64,000 bases of DNA from Undaria pinnatifida (taxonomy: Eukaryota > Sar > Phaeophyceae > Laminariales > Alariaceae): assembly GCA_012845835.1 (NCBI GenBank), contig JABAKD010000016.1:7833919-7897918 (forward strand), read 5' to 3'. The stretch's first letter is position 1. Every line of letters starts with the position of its first letter. Below the pieces are notes generated by a model. The model was not told the DNA's origin, ran no database searches, and was given only the letters and a program-made list of their open reading frames with translations. Positions 21,101 through 33,799 of the stretch are shown here, piece after piece. Made by a program: the position numbers and the translations under genes.

Positions 21101-23367
21101 TACCGTTGCTGTGGCGGGAAAAAGGTTAAATATCATTTTTCTTGTTTCGTCAAGCGGCGCGATTCGTCAATTTTCATCGTGAGCCTCGGTAGGGGTTGTC
21201 CAACAGCCACGATTGACCTTCGATCTCGAGATAGAGTTAACCCACGACCATCCTGCTTCGTTCCTGACAGGGCCACATATTTGAGTTGACAACGCCGAAG
21301 AGTTCATGTTGAACCATGTTCTAGGACGCGAGAGGTTTCACGCGTTGTCCTGTGGTCTTCCGGTCAAATCCGTTCAAAACTCTACTTTTTCGCCAGTTCG
21401 GATACGATTGAGATTTTTTTTCTCTGTTTTCTAAAACCGCCAAATGTATTTTTAACGAAACCCTGGTCGGCGCCCGATACACATGAGCGGCCGTAGTGTG
21501 AGCACTGTACACCAAGGGCCCCTAATGAGCCCGCCACGTGCAGATTCACGACGCTGTCGTTGACTTCGTCAAACGAAGTATGTGGAGTACATGAAATCTT
21601 GCCGTTTCTATTCCAAGATCTGCTTGTGAATTTCTGGAGCAGCTCTTGCCCAAGATTGCCGCCAGGAATCCATTCTTCTGAAAAAATGGAGGAAAGTTCC
21701 AAATACAAACTTGAAAAATTTGGCCCATAGGCAGCCAGCCGTACATAGTTTGGCTGATATCTTCAATGTTTGGACTTTTTTGTGCAACATCGCCTTGCCA
21801 TTAGCAACTGCCGGAACCGCACCAAAGCTATGCGCAATAGCACGAACGCACTTGCTTGCCTTCTTCGACAATTTCCCAACTCCGTCGGCAGTCTAGAACT
21901 CTCATCAAGACCTCCTACCTCCCGCTGTCCTCATCGTGTTGATCTAATTTTCCTGCGTCCGGCATATATCTGTAAATTTCCGTCATGCCCGGCAATACCA
22001 GCTAGCGGTCGAGGAGTTGCTGAAGCTGCTGAATGATCCCGCCAAGTGGGACCAAGCTCGCGAGGCGCTCAAGTCACCGCCCCTGGCCCCGGCAGACTTC
22101 AAGACCTGCTTTCGAACGTACAGCGACGCGGACCCCGAGCAGCACCTGGCTTTTGACCTGTACCGAATACAGGCGCAGGAGGCCCTCAAGGTGATGGCGA
22201 TGCCTCTATCATATCATACCACGACTGTGAACATAGTGATGATCGTCGTGTTTTCTCAGCGTTGTCAACGCGTGACGCTTGTTTTGTCCCTAGAGGTACT
22301 ATCAGAACTGTCGACGGGCTTGCAATTCTTGTGCGTGCCGCTGGGCACACTTTTGTCATGAACACCCTTCAGTTTGCTTACTTCACATGAGCGACTGATG
22401 CCGTATTTCCTAGTAGTAAGCGCAAGAGTGGTGTATTATTCCGCTTCGTGCTGTATACGAAGTATATAGAAAGTTGTATGGATGGAACCTTGGCCTCCTC
22501 CCCCCTCCTTGCTGGTATAGTAGCAGCTCTGTTCGGTTCCATGCCGTATATAGGCTGCTGTGTATGGATACAACCATGACCCCCTCTCCCCGTTGGTATA
22601 TATATATAATAATAGTAGCTTTGCTGTTCTACTTGATGCTATACGGTATATATTTGACTTTTTTTGTAGGGATGCGGTATATACGTACTATTTTGTATGG
22701 ATGAAACCACGACCCCCCGCCCCCCTTCGCCCCCTAAGGCGCTATTTTCTCGTACATCACCGTCCGACCCATCGGCGGATCGGCGCGTGTGGCTTAAAAC
22801 ATGATGCTAAAATAGGTACTCAGTTGAAAACGTAAAGCCAAAAATAGATACTCATTGGTCCATTTTTCGATGGTCGGCGGTAGTAAAGGCCGTCTCAGTT
22901 TTTATTATGTTATTAATGGCTTATTCAGATTCAGCGGTTATGGTGCGTCTCTATCGAGTTGAAACTGCTATGTAGCTCGGTGGTTCTGATGTTCCATCTC
23001 AAATAAAAACGACAGTAGTAAATAGCTCAGTGGTTATGATGTATCTTTTAACATTTGTACTGACGCGGCGCGCGTGCGTTCGCAGGCGGTATCCGAGCTC
23101 CTGGCGTACCTAGCTTCTGAAAAAGCCAAGGGCGCAGATATCGTCCGAGAAGACGTGGACGACTTAGAAGATGCGGGACAGTCGGTGCTGCAGGGAATAG
23201 ACGACTTTCTCAAGCTCGCACCTCGCGAGGACGTCTTAATGGTAGAGCGTAACGCCAAAGACCAAGCAGCGCGCGCGGCAGCGACAAAATCGGCGATCCC
23301 AGTTGGGAGGGAGTTGGAAGGTGTCGTGGTCGGGCAGGGGGCGTTTGTGGCTGGCGCTCGGATTTAA
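18176..23367 (+). CDS. Predicted thylakoid-lumen four-helix protein (PsbQ/Psb31-like)
   Basis: Three exons, 18176-18583, 22002-22190 and 23086-23367, all joined in phase 0, give 292 aa. The N-terminus MKLSALAIFAACTVSNRSRC followed by DAFYGP is a signal peptide with an F-type plastid site. Near residues 85-115 a second hydrophobic segment (VRGAAVALVGCSATIFAGG, then KALAVGA) looks like a thylakoid-transfer domain ending in an A-x-A lumenal cleavage site. The mature part is almost all helical: VEELLKLLND, WDQAREALKSPPL, YRIQAQEALKAVSELLAYLA and VDDLEDAGQSVLQGIDDFLK form four amphipathic helices, as in extrinsic photosystem II proteins PsbQ/Psb31. The family is inferred from architecture, not recognised by a diagnostic motif. 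The exon 1 donor is AAG/GTACGG and exon 2 donor AAG/GTGATG. The upstream in-frame codons lack an ATG, supporting the 18176 start. The 18584-22001 intron is 3.4 kb. Confidence 0.65.
19400..20240. repeat. AGTCGAAAA-rich repeat with hairpins in intron 1
   Basis: The words AGTCGAAAA and CGACTG recur at about 19430-19475 and 20020-20180. CCAGTCGAAT and its reverse complement ATTCGACTGG form a hairpin at about 20014-20045. No gene is supported in this intron. Confidence 0.45.
22470..22740 (+). repeat. Degenerate tandem repeat in intron 2
   Basis: GTATGGATG-AACC followed by a C-rich run occurs near 22477, 22562 and 22695, each followed by TAGTAGC or TATACGGTATAT-like sequence. Units are about 85-130 bp and strongly diverged. 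Confidence 0.45.
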
Positions 23368-26155
23368 TAGGTTTTGTAGTTTATGTAGGGGAACACAAAC
23401 AAAAAGGTTTACGAGTAGTCGTTTGGATTTTTTTCGGACGTCTTCTGCCTGTAGTAGCACGAATTTCGCGCTCAGAGTACGCCCGCGGTTCGTTGTTGAT
23501 CGAGCGCTGACACTTGGGTTTAAAATATTGTTTTTAGGAGGGAACAAAAAAAACGTGGTTTACGAGAGCGCTTGTTCGAGTTTATTTCGTGGTTCAAATG
23601 TGGTGTACGACGTAGCGCGAAATACACCCAATTACGTCCGCTGTTCTTTGTTGATATATTGAGTTTTTGCGGGGGGGGTGGAGGTGTTAATTTGTAGTAA
23701 TAGTATTGCGCGTGTCTGAGGGACCAGAAGCTCACCCGTTGGATTGATAGCTCGTTGCGCCGCCATCAGGTATGAAGAAGGACCAGGCTCTCGGGGGGGG
23801 TGCACCGATTGGAACGAGCTGCCTCTTGCTTTTACGAAGTATTTACTATCTGCCTGAGCCATTCCCACCGATAATTGAGGCGTCATTCCGTCGACTGGCA
23901 TCCTGATCGCCTTGATACGGCTCGTAGCAGTCGTGTGATACTCGTACAATGTAGCCCCCCAGAGGACAAACCGGTATTATTGGTGAGTCACTAATCATCG
24001 AGAAAATTCGGAATCTACATATTGTTTTTTTCCCTTGAAATCTGTTTTCCGGTTTAGCCTCCTGTCTGTCAACAACCTTTTTTGGCCTTGTGAAGTGTCA
24101 AGTGCATTGAGAGGCGACAAAAATCTCGTTTCATGCCAGCCAGCGAGGAATAGCAAGCAGTCAGCCGGTAGTCCGCCTCAGTCTTGTCTTAATTTGTGGT
24201 CGCAGTTTGTTGCCAGATTGGTTGTTATGGGCAGCGCCAACCGCGCGACCGAGTCAGACCGGTAGCACTGTAAGTGCGGGTAAACAGCGGGTGGCGAACG
24301 CACGGTGCATGAACACACACAAACACAAAACACATACGATGAGTTAACTTTCGCCGCCCACCCTCGGGCCAGGTGGAGCGACACCATGTATTTTCTTAAG
24401 CTCTGCTTGCAATGCTGGGCCGGAGGGGTGGGGAAGGGGAGGCGGGGGGCGGTCGCGGCGAGAGGGGACGCCCCCTACGATACGGCGCGTCATACGAGTA
24501 TCGCCACATCTTACACCTACGCGTTTCTTTCCGTTTACGCCTTTGTGACCCCCCCCCAATTCACCCACCCGCCCATCATATTCAATGCCCGCCCATTCCC
24601 TATTGTCTCGGAACCCCATGTCGCTATTTCAAGAACATTTGTTCCTACAACCACTATACACCGCGCCGAACGACGGTCCGGTCCCTGCCAACAATAATAA
24701 TCCTGCAATGCAGAATTTGCCCTCCAAACTGATGCCTGCTGGTGGGCCCTTGCTAGTCTCCACCCGCCCGAACGCCGCAACGACAAACAACAAGAAAATA
24801 ACAGAGAGGGGGGCGGTTGGGCTCTCCACACACTCTCACAGCGTGCCCTGCCTATGCTGGCGAGGGCTTCTCGAGCGAAGAGACTCCGCGACATCTCTAT
24901 ACGCCTGCCGCACCCCACCCTCTGGTCGACCCGAATTCTCGACTTGAATTCTGCTCAAGAGCGGAACTACGAGCGAGCAAAAGCAGCCTGAAAACAAACC
25001 GCGCCTTGTATTTATTTCTGTTCGTTTTCTGAGGCATCAACGGTACGGTAAGTGCGTGGGTGGATGTGTTCTACCGCCCATGCTGTGCTGCAGCGTCTCT
25101 CTTTCCGTCCACGCGAGTCCTTTCGCCATAATAAAGCGGCGTTTATGTGGGTATCAGGCGTTCCACCCAGTGGGATACAGGCGTTCCACCCACGCCTTGC
25201 GCTATAAGACGGCAGAAGCGTAGTGGTGGCGGTTCTATCATATGTCGCTAGCAACAAGACCTCGTGCCCGCAGTTTTCTGATGGGTCGATTTTAGGCCGA
25301 CGTTGTCGCGGCATCGGAAACGCCGTGGCATCGCTGAAACCGAGGTGGCAGGCAGCGCGCGAAACAGCTATTCGCCAATGCGCGCAGGCCAACAGAAGCC
25401 AGCAGTTACCCCGGGGTTGCGCTCAGCCATTGCCCCCTAAAATGCGCGCGGGCCGACAGCAGCTAGCATTCGCACTTGGTTAACGCTCAGCAACTACAAC
25501 CCAGAACGTGCGCCAGACGAAGGATTCCACCACTAACATTGGGAAAACCTCCTTCGCTCAGCCATTGCCATCCACTACCACGGTGCGGCTAAATATCCCT
25601 CCAAAAAAACAAAGGAGGCGGGAAGGGTGCCTCGGTACAAGAGCGCGAAACCTGTCCTATCCGTGTCGTGTGTATCGCAATAACATGCGGACACGCCACG
25701 CCAAACCACACGCCCTTCACAACTGCTTTGCTTGTTTTCTTGTCACCACTGCTGTGTGTGTTTTCATTTTTTCATTTTTGCTTCCTCCTGCTGTAGATAC
25801 CAAACAATCAGCTAGCTGGCTCATGCATAGACGCAGAGAGGGGCATGGCCGAAACAGCAAACACAAAAAAAAACGAAGTAGTCGCAGTCATCAGCCCCCC
25901 TCCCCCCTCCGTAAGCAACCCCACCAATCATGGTTGGCGGGGTTGCCTATGCATTCCCCGAGCCGCCGACAAGACATTTCGCGCTTCAAAAGGTGGACTA
26001 AAAAAGTTTCATCCCCCCCCCCCCCCCCCCCCCTATTCCCCCACCCCATCCTTCCTACAAAAACACCAGCCTTCACTGAAAAGACACCAACCAACCGACC
26101 GATCCTACCAACCAACCTCCCCCTTCAGAGTTTTTCCAACCCTTTTTCCGTTTTT
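23368..26155. other. Tail-to-tail intergenic region, no gene supported
   Basis: Lies between the stop codons of the convergent plus-strand lumen protein and minus-strand ankyrin gene, so it should contain both 3' UTRs. It includes a poly-C run of about 22 bases at 26011. Open frames (for example 24535-24918 minus and 25508-26272 plus) are basic or Pro-rich and look compositional. Confidence 0.4.
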
Positions 26156-29100
26156 TTACACCTTGCGGCGCTTGGCATCTTCCATTGGGCCTGGGCTGGG
26201 TACCCCCCCATTGGCGGGCGGAGCCGCGACGGCGGCCACCGGAGCGTGGGCAGGAGCGGGGGCGGGAGTTGAAGCGGGAGCGGGGGTGGGTGCGTGAGTG
26301 GGCGCGTGGGTGGGAGCGGGAGCCGGGGCCGGGGTGGGGGCTGGCGCCTGGGCGGGGGCCGGGGCGGGAGCGTGGGATGCCACATGGGGTGCCGCGTGGG
26401 GTGCCGCGTGGGGCGGCGGGTGAGGTGCCGCGTGGAGTGCAGCGTGGGGAGGCGGGTGGGGCGCTGCCGAGGCCGGAGCAGCAGCAGGGGGCGGGGGGTG
26501 CGATGTCGCACTTCCCGCCATTCGCTCCTGGTGGTGTCGAAGGCAGCGGGCATCATGGAATGCAAAAAACGCAAGGGAGCGCGCAACAGAGGGTTTGGAT
26601 AACATTAGGCCGACAAGGGGATTGGTGTAACTTTTGGTGTGGTCGATGCCATTCTTGGTGCGTATTCGTCTCTCTCGCTATAAACTCGACTCACCTGGGG
26701 TCTAAGTTGTTTCGGGGAATCAAAACGAGGAAGCGGACAATCTGGGGGCGGAGACGGAGGGGAACGCTCTTGGCTTTAACACAGCGTTGCTTGCATCAAT
26801 GCAATTTTCAGCAGCCGACGATGTAAACTCAGGTCGAGCTCAAGATCCCCCCGTAGCGCCACCAATACTGAAAGTGTTCAACACCAACGCCTACTTCGGC
26901 CAAGAAACAACGTCGCCGTTGTTAGGCCAGGTCCACAGCGTCGTGCCAGCCTCCAGCATGCTCCTCCTAGGTGCACAATAAATTTCGCTGCACCACTCAC
27001 AGCCCCGCCGCCCGCTTCCTCAACCACTTTAGAATCCCACCCAGTGGTTTGGGGACATACTAGTTGCAAGTAGCATAGAAGTACGTTTGCAGTTGCAAAC
27101 AAAGCGGCAACTACAACGTAAACATCGGTTCGATAATACGAGCAAGCGTGCTTCGTAAAAAAGAAATATGTGCAACACACCGCCTGCCAGAAAAAACGAA
27201 AACACGACAAAACCAAGATAAAAAGAAGAGAGAAAACTTAATGACGAGAAAAAGAGGAAATAACACGAAAACACGAGAGCAAGGACTCCGGGGGCGCAAC
27301 GATCGACCGATCGACCGATCGACCGCGCACTCACCGCTTGGAGGGCCGCCACAGCCTCCTCGAGCTTCTTGACGCGCCGTTTAAGCTCCCCCACCTCGTC
27401 GCTGTTGGCGGACGGCGACAAGAGAGTCGGATTCGCTGCCCTACAGCACAAAAAAATGGACAGACAGACGGACGGACGGACGGACGGACGGACGGGAAAG
27501 CAAGATAAGAAAAAAAAAACGGTAGGGGGGGGAAGGACAAAGCAATATTTCAGCCGCACATCGAACATCTAACGGGGTTCTATTTGTATGTACAGTAGGG
27601 GTGCTACAGTAGGGGTCCCCAGGCAAGGCGGCGGAGGTGTGCGAAAGCAATATGACCGCCTTATCGAGGGAAGTCGCCTTATTCATTCCAGGTTATGAGT
27701 GCAATTCCCCAGTCACGCCAAGGGAGTGTGACCGCCTTGTATCGGGATACCGCCTATGTATAGGGATACCGCCTTATTGGGGGACCCCAACTGCATTCTG
27801 CCAGGATTCGTACGTATCCTAACGGGATTCAAAGGTATCCTAATGGTGTTTGGTGTGTTTTCTAACGGGATCCAAAGTCTCCCAATGGTGTTCTTCGCGC
27901 CCTAATGCGATTCTGCATTTCCTAACGGGACTCTACGTATCCAACTACGTGTGAGTATCCTAACGGGGTTCAACGTACCCTACCGAGATTCAATGTATGC
28001 GAGCGGAACTAAGCGACAACCAATCAAGGCGCCGCAAACCCGGATTAAGCAGCTTTGGTGTCAACAGAAAGCTGGCTGCCTGTGAAGCGGTGAGGCCATC
28101 GAAGCGGGTGGGACTCGGGTCGGAAAAAAAGAGGCAAGAGTACGGAAAACGACAACTCGGCTGGGCGCGCGGGCAACCAAGACAAGCGCCCGTTAACAAG
28201 CTGAGCTTTTCGTGGCCTCCTCGCAATCCCGAGAGCGACAACGCCTGTCTACGCAAAAACGCGGGGACATCCAACAACGTTGCAAAAGTCGCCCTTCATG
28301 TCGCTAAGCAAAAACACGGGACATCTGGAATAACACACGAACACAACCATCAGCAGCAGGGCCGGTAAACAGCAAGCGGAAAAGTCAGACAGTCACGACG
28401 CCCGCCAGCTCTCGCCCACCTCCACCCACCCGCGAACAGCACACCCAAAACCACCCCTTTATTAGCACACCACACCATATTTTGCCTCTTCTCACCTTAG
28501 CGCAGCGCTAACGGCAACCTTGAGCGGTGTTGCCACCGTCTCGTGGAAGTCCTCTCCGGGCGCCCGACCATGTGCGTCCTGCATGCGACCGACGACAGAA
28601 GAAAAACAGAACAGCTCAAAACAGATACCAGCAAACAGGAGGGTAGGTAGTCCCAGGTCCTTAAGCAGCGGGAGTCGAAGTATCCTACCGAACACACACT
28701 CTCGCGGGACCCCAGCGTAAAACATGTATATGTCACATATCCATCCATCTCTCAAACAACCAAACTAGACAACGTTCAAGTTGCGAAAATATCACCGTCT
28801 TGTCCGGCAAAGCGTACCGCACCAGAACAACTCGCAACCCCCTCCTTTGTCCATGCTCGCCCCCCCGCCCCCCCACAACACACCACGCCTCTCCCACGCA
28901 AAACCAAGTTCGGCCGCACAAGCGCCGCCCCGCCCCTCTCCGTCCGTACCTTGAGCGTTGTGTCGGCGCCTGCGGCCAGCAGTTCCCGCACGGAGTGGAG
29001 GTGCCCCTGGCAAGACAAAATGCAAGGACAGCGATGAGCGGACGGACGGACCCGAGGACGGCATCGGCATTGGGGAATCAGCAAAACGACCCAACAGCCA

Positions 29101-32100
29101 ACAGAGCAGAAAGACATGAACATACCGCGTACCCGTTACGTTACAAAAAGGTTAGGTGTCAAGACAAACGGCCCACAGAAGAGAGCAACAGCGGGCAGGT
29201 CGTGCCACTTGTCATCTTATACCGGAGACGGAGTTCCACATCGATGAGCGACCTCGCGCTGCAAACCGACCGACCAAGGGATAACGCACCGCCAACAAGA
29301 ATCAACATCAACATCAAAGCCAACAACATGAACATCAAGGTCAACAACACCAACATCTATACACAAACGAGTGCAAATCATGCGTCCCACCCGCATGCGG
29401 TCGACGTCATAGGGGTGTGGCACGCCAGCGAACAAGCGGGTGGGATAACACCGTGTGGTAACCACCGCCATATCCATGCAAGCACGCTGCAGATAACTTA
29501 AGAAGCCAACCAGTCGCAAAACGAAACAGCAAGAGAATCCTCGCGACGACGCAACACGCCCCCCCCCCTCCCCTCCTCCGCCCCCTCCAAGAAAATTGAG
29601 GTGAAAGATACTGCCGACTATCCGCCAAATCGGTCCCCATCTTCCAGAGTACGTCCTCGTAATGTATGTTACGGCAAGCCTGCACCGCGGCTGTATATCG
29701 GTCATGACGAAAGCACGGGGGCATAGCACGTACCCAGTACGCGGCGAGGTATAGCGGCGTCTGGCCGAGGCGGGTCTTCGCCTGCAGCGCCGGCGGCGGG
29801 GTCGCTCCCACCAGCTCTTTCACCACCTACAGTTCCACCAGATAAGGACGAGCAAGACAAAGAAGGGGAAGGAAGAGAGGGAGGACGAGGACCGGGACCA
29901 TCACGAAGACGAGGGCGAGGAGGACGAGGACGAGCAAGGGAACACGGAGAGTGAGGAGGACACGGACACGGAAGAGTAAGGAATCAGAACTCAGCATTCG
30001 CGAAGGGAAAGTCACAAACCAGTCTGAAATACTCAGAGGCACCGCGTTGCAGATATCTTCAAAGAGCAACAGCAGCAGCAAGAAATCGACATTCCTAACG
30101 AGACTAGTGCTACAGTGCCTCCGCCAGGACAGGACACAGGGCGCAAGTCAGCAGGATTAGTCAGAGCCTTATAGCGGTGCAGATGTCTAGAGCAACAGCA
30201 GTAGTAAGAAACCCGCACTCCCAACGAGAAAATCATAGCAACTCTTCCAACGAAGGGCAAGCCACAAGTTTAGAATAGTCACAGGCGTCACGATGCAGAG
30301 GTTTAGGGCAATAGCTGTCCCTAGGAGCGTGCGAAATATCGGGGCAGCGAACATCAACGTCCCTGCCGTGTACCCCCCCGCCCCCCTCCCCCCTGATATT
30401 GGTGGCAGACCTCATCATATGGGACGTGCACCACCTTGTGCGCCACGGGGGTGCAACCTCATGATAAGGGACGTGCACTACTTCGTGCGCCACGGGGGTC
30501 CGCACAGACTGTTAGGAATACAGCCATCGTCGTCGACGATCGTTTCAACAGCTAAGGGCGATATCTTCAAGCCACAAGCAAAATCTGAACCAACAACATA
30601 ACACGGAAACCAAACAGCGGCTACAGCGCAGGGAAAAAGAAGAAAAAAATCGCACTATAACCTCTTCTTGCGTCCCCGCGCCGTGTCACTGCCCGCAGCC
30701 GGGCCGCCACAACGATAGCAGACACTACATACCACTGCTGTAATGGCTGCAATGTACTTCTTTGCAGATGACACTCACGATAGTGAACCACTCAAACCAG
30801 GCTTAAAACCGGTACCGCCCCCCCCTTTACCCCTGCCCCTACACCACCCCAAATGTTCTCCCCCGTTCCCCGCCTGCGCCTGCGGGGAAAGCTCACCGCA
30901 GGGTGTCCCCCAACGCAGGCGCAGTGCAGAGGTGTCCACTGTTCCATAGTCTTCAGGGTCACATCCGCGCCGTGCTGCAGCAGGAACTTGCAGGCATCCG
31001 TGTGACCTTTACGCGCGCAGCGATGAAGAGGCGTCCACTGCCGAGAAGGAGGCGGGAGAAAAGCGAGATGCGGGGTGCAGAATACAACAGCAGACAGAGA
31101 GGGTAAGGCTTCAAGAAAAACAGGGAGGGGGCGGTGAATCCTGTAGACGTAATATCTGCAGGGATGCGTACAGACTATATTATACGGCAATCGAAAAAAG
31201 GTACCTGGTACCAGGTACTACACAGCGTACAATTATTATTAGGGGAGTTGAGGGGAGTTGAGGGGAGTTGAGTGCCTTCGACACTAAACAGTAGGGTCGA
31301 ATCGGACCCAAGATCCAAGGGATAGACGTAAATAGACCGCTTTCTCCGCTTCTCTGATTGGCCGGTACACCACAATATCGTTTATTGGCCCGTTTTGTCT
31401 GCCTCTTGGATTGGGCGATACACCAAAATATCGATTGTAGGCGACGCAGGGATATGGCGAGTCGTAGTATTTGGAAAGGTGGGAGTACCGCATAGGCGTG
31501 CAACATGGAAATATCTTCGGGTGGCGAATGATGAGCTTTCCACACGAATTCAACCCCTGCTTACCAAGGCAACGCGAGCGACATGGCAGCCCGTGAGTAC
31601 TGAGAACTAAACGACGACCGGCACGACAAACCAACAACAAGGGCGCAAAAAACTAGCATAAATTTGAGTTCGTATTTAATTCTTCTACTGTTTAACGCTT
31701 CCTATGAAATTCGAGTTGCTTTGTTTCCCCCCACCTGCAACCTACATGGTGAGGAAAAGCAAACAAAAGGCCTGGTCATCAACATGACTTGAAATTAGAG
31801 GTAGACATCACTCTTGCATTAGATTGTGCGCACAGAGATGTGGATCGAACCGACGGGATAGAGAGTGAGGCCGACAACAACAAAAAGTTTTCGCATACCG
31901 ATCGTTTTAATAGACGAACAGCAAAACCTTTGATATACCGAACGTGTTTCATTTTGCCTCCACGGCTCGAGTTGTGCTAAAATTTATGCCTGGTAGACCC
32001 CTGAGTAAAGAGGGGCGCCCGCGACGACGATCTTCGGACACAACCACAGCAACAATTACCTGGTACAACCAAAGAGGTCTAAAATGACCGCAGTTTGGGC

Positions 32101-33799
32101 ATGTGACGGGCGCCAATGTTATTAAAAACTAGGTGACCAGTGACCCGGCGCTCGCTAATAACGCAACCACTAGGTTTTAGGGTTGGGGAGGTCGACCGTA
32201 CGTACGCCCATGACCGTACTCGTGTTTTGGTGACGAGCCGTCATTACAGTACCTGGACATCTGTGACGACAACGACACACTAAGAAAGTGCTTGTTATTG
32301 CAATCAGCAATCAGCACATGTACAAGAAGACGCAACCGCGAAAGTTATTATTAGAATCTTTTTTGAGGATGCAGCAGGCGTATCCGCTGAAGTGCGAGTG
32401 GGCAAAAGGCCCATCGGCCCCCAAATCTACGCACAGCAGTATCGCAAGTACCCCAAAATATATCGGCAAACGCCTCTCCTCTCGTGCAAAATTTTGCCAA
32501 CAATTTTTCTTTTGAAAAATAAAAATATACGACCTTCGTGCGTTCGTACGAGGTACAAGAATTTGTTGTGCGCAACTTCTGTCTGTATCATCGTGTGATG
32601 CTCGACGTCAACCAGTTGTATATAATATCTGGTAGTGCTTGCCTACGGGACGGCTCACAACTGCTGCTGTGCTGCTGTACTGCGGTTGGGTATGTTTGGC
32701 TGTGTGTGTTCGCAAGGGTCACATGCCCTCGATTCTCCAAGGGAGTCAAACATCAACCCTCGGAACAAAAAAAAGGCGGGGATATCATACGAGGATACAT
32801 AAAAAATGTGCACAGCAGTGTACATCCAAAATTGAAAAATCAAAATTGAAAATACAAAAACTGCAAAAAACAGTAGGCTACAGAGTGCACTCGATATCCA
32901 TCACCGAATATTTGTGTGAGACAGCTGACCAGCAAAAAACAACAGACAAGGAGTACTCCCACACCGCGCGCAAAAAGTGTCGCCTGCACTTGAGACCCAG
33001 AGAAGTAGGGACTTTGTTCGCAACCCATCCACGACAGCGGGCATGCTCCGGCTGCACTCACCTGTGACTTGTCCCGAGCGTTCACATCGCCCCCCATCTC
33101 CACGTACTTGCACACATCCCTGAACGTGCCCCGGTCGGCGGCTCTGTGAATGTCAATCCCTGTCTCCTTTGCCGTCGACATTCCCGCGGATCCAGAAGAG
33201 TACCGCCGCGCTCCAGGCTTTGGGGTGGGGGTCTTTTTGATGGCTCGAGTTGCCGCCGCTGCCGCCGCCACGGCTGCCTGCACGGCGGCCGCCTGGGCTG
33301 ACACCATGGCGGCAACGGGCTTCGCTGCCGGAGGCGGTGCAACCGGTCCTGCTGAAAGGTTTGTTGGCGCGGAGGGCGGCGGCAGCGGTGCGGGGGGGGC
33401 CGCGCCGACAGCGCTTGTAGCAGCAGCAGCAGAAGAAGGAGCAATACTCACAGCAGCAGTTGATGCAGCAGGCGTTGGGGTCTGCGGGGCTGCGTTGGGG
33501 GTGCTGGAAGGCGTGGGGGCTACCGAGGCGGCGGCGGGAGGAGCGGAGGGTGCGCTCGTCGCCGCCGCCGCCGTGGTAGCAACAGGGGTAGCAGGAGGTG
33601 CAGGCAGGCCAGGCGCGGTGGGGGGATTGGCAGGCGTCACGGCACCTGCGGGGGGCGGCGCGGCGGCCGCAGAGGAGGCTGGGGTGGCTGACGAGAATCC
33701 AGGCAGAGACCCCCGAGGAGATTGAGCCTGCGAAGGGGCTCCTGCTCGCGGCTCGCTGCTGGTGCCGTCTTTCGCGCCGTCTTTGAAGCCCCACCACAT
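26156..33799 (-). CDS. Ankyrin-repeat protein with Ala/Pro-rich N-terminus, coiled coil and APAP tail
   Basis: Seven exons on the minus strand: 33799-33062, 31037-30897, 29826-29734, 29006-28950, 28578-28496, 27440-27335 and 26527-26156. They give 529 aa with every phase consistent and GT-AG borders throughout. The start is MWWGFKDGAKDG. Residues about 15-205 are Ala/Pro/Thr-rich and probably disordered. Ankyrin repeats follow from about 211 to 345: IDIHRAADRGTFRDV..GGDVNARD, WTPLHRCARKGHTDA..HGADVTLK, WTPLHCACVGGHPAVVKELV and TPLYLAAYWGHLHSVRELLA. Exon borders fall inside repeats. Then come a short linker, a coiled coil (VGELKRRVKKLEEAVAALQA, about 387-406), a low-complexity H/A/P tail and a basic end KRRKV that could act as a nuclear signal. 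Partners are unknown; the repeats indicate a protein-binding scaffold. It is divergent from the CDKA gene. Confidence 0.85.
27590..28010 (+). repeat. Degenerate repeat of TCCTAACGGGATTC units
   Basis: Variants of CCTAACGGGATTC/CCTAATGGTGTT recur about every 25-30 bp from 27815 to 27990, inside ankyrin-gene intron 5. A related GGGGGACCCC/ACCGCCTTAT-rich stretch precedes it. Confidence 0.5.
30046..30345 (+). repeat. About 120-bp degenerate tandem repeat, three copies
   Basis: GCAGATATCT, GCAGATGTCT and GCAGAGGTTT begin successive copies at about 30048, 30179 and 30295. Each is followed by AGAGCAACAGCAG or a variant, then a TCC.AACGAGA motif. It sits in ankyrin-gene intron 2. Confidence 0.5.
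30404..30499 (+). repeat. About 50-bp tandem duplication
   Basis: ACCTCATCATATGGGACGTG.. and ACCTCATGATAAGGGACGTG.. each end in GTGCGCCACGGGGGT, two units about 52 bp apart, in ankyrin-gene intron 2. Confidence 0.6.
31200..31275 (+). repeat. Palindromic GTACCTGGTACCAGGTAC and an 11-bp triplicate
   Basis: GGTACCTGGTACCAGGTACT at about 31200 is a near-perfect palindrome. GGGGAGTTGA units (11 bp) then repeat three times near 31242-31272. Both lie in ankyrin-gene intron 1. Confidence 0.55.

Noticed and set aside
22970-23045. tRNA-like TAGCTCAGTGGTTATGAT words
   Set aside because: Two A-box-like D-arms in tandem but no B-box follows; not tRNAs.
25508-26272. 254-codon plus-strand ORF
   Set aside because: Pro/Ser/Thr/Arg compositional frame through poly-C and overlapping the ankyrin gene's last exon.
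27029-27232. Alternative last exon of the ankyrin gene after ACTAG near 27069 ending KWLRKRAAGL
   Set aside because: In phase and possible, but the 26527 acceptor continues the coiled coil and has a longer coding-like tail; kept as an alternative only.
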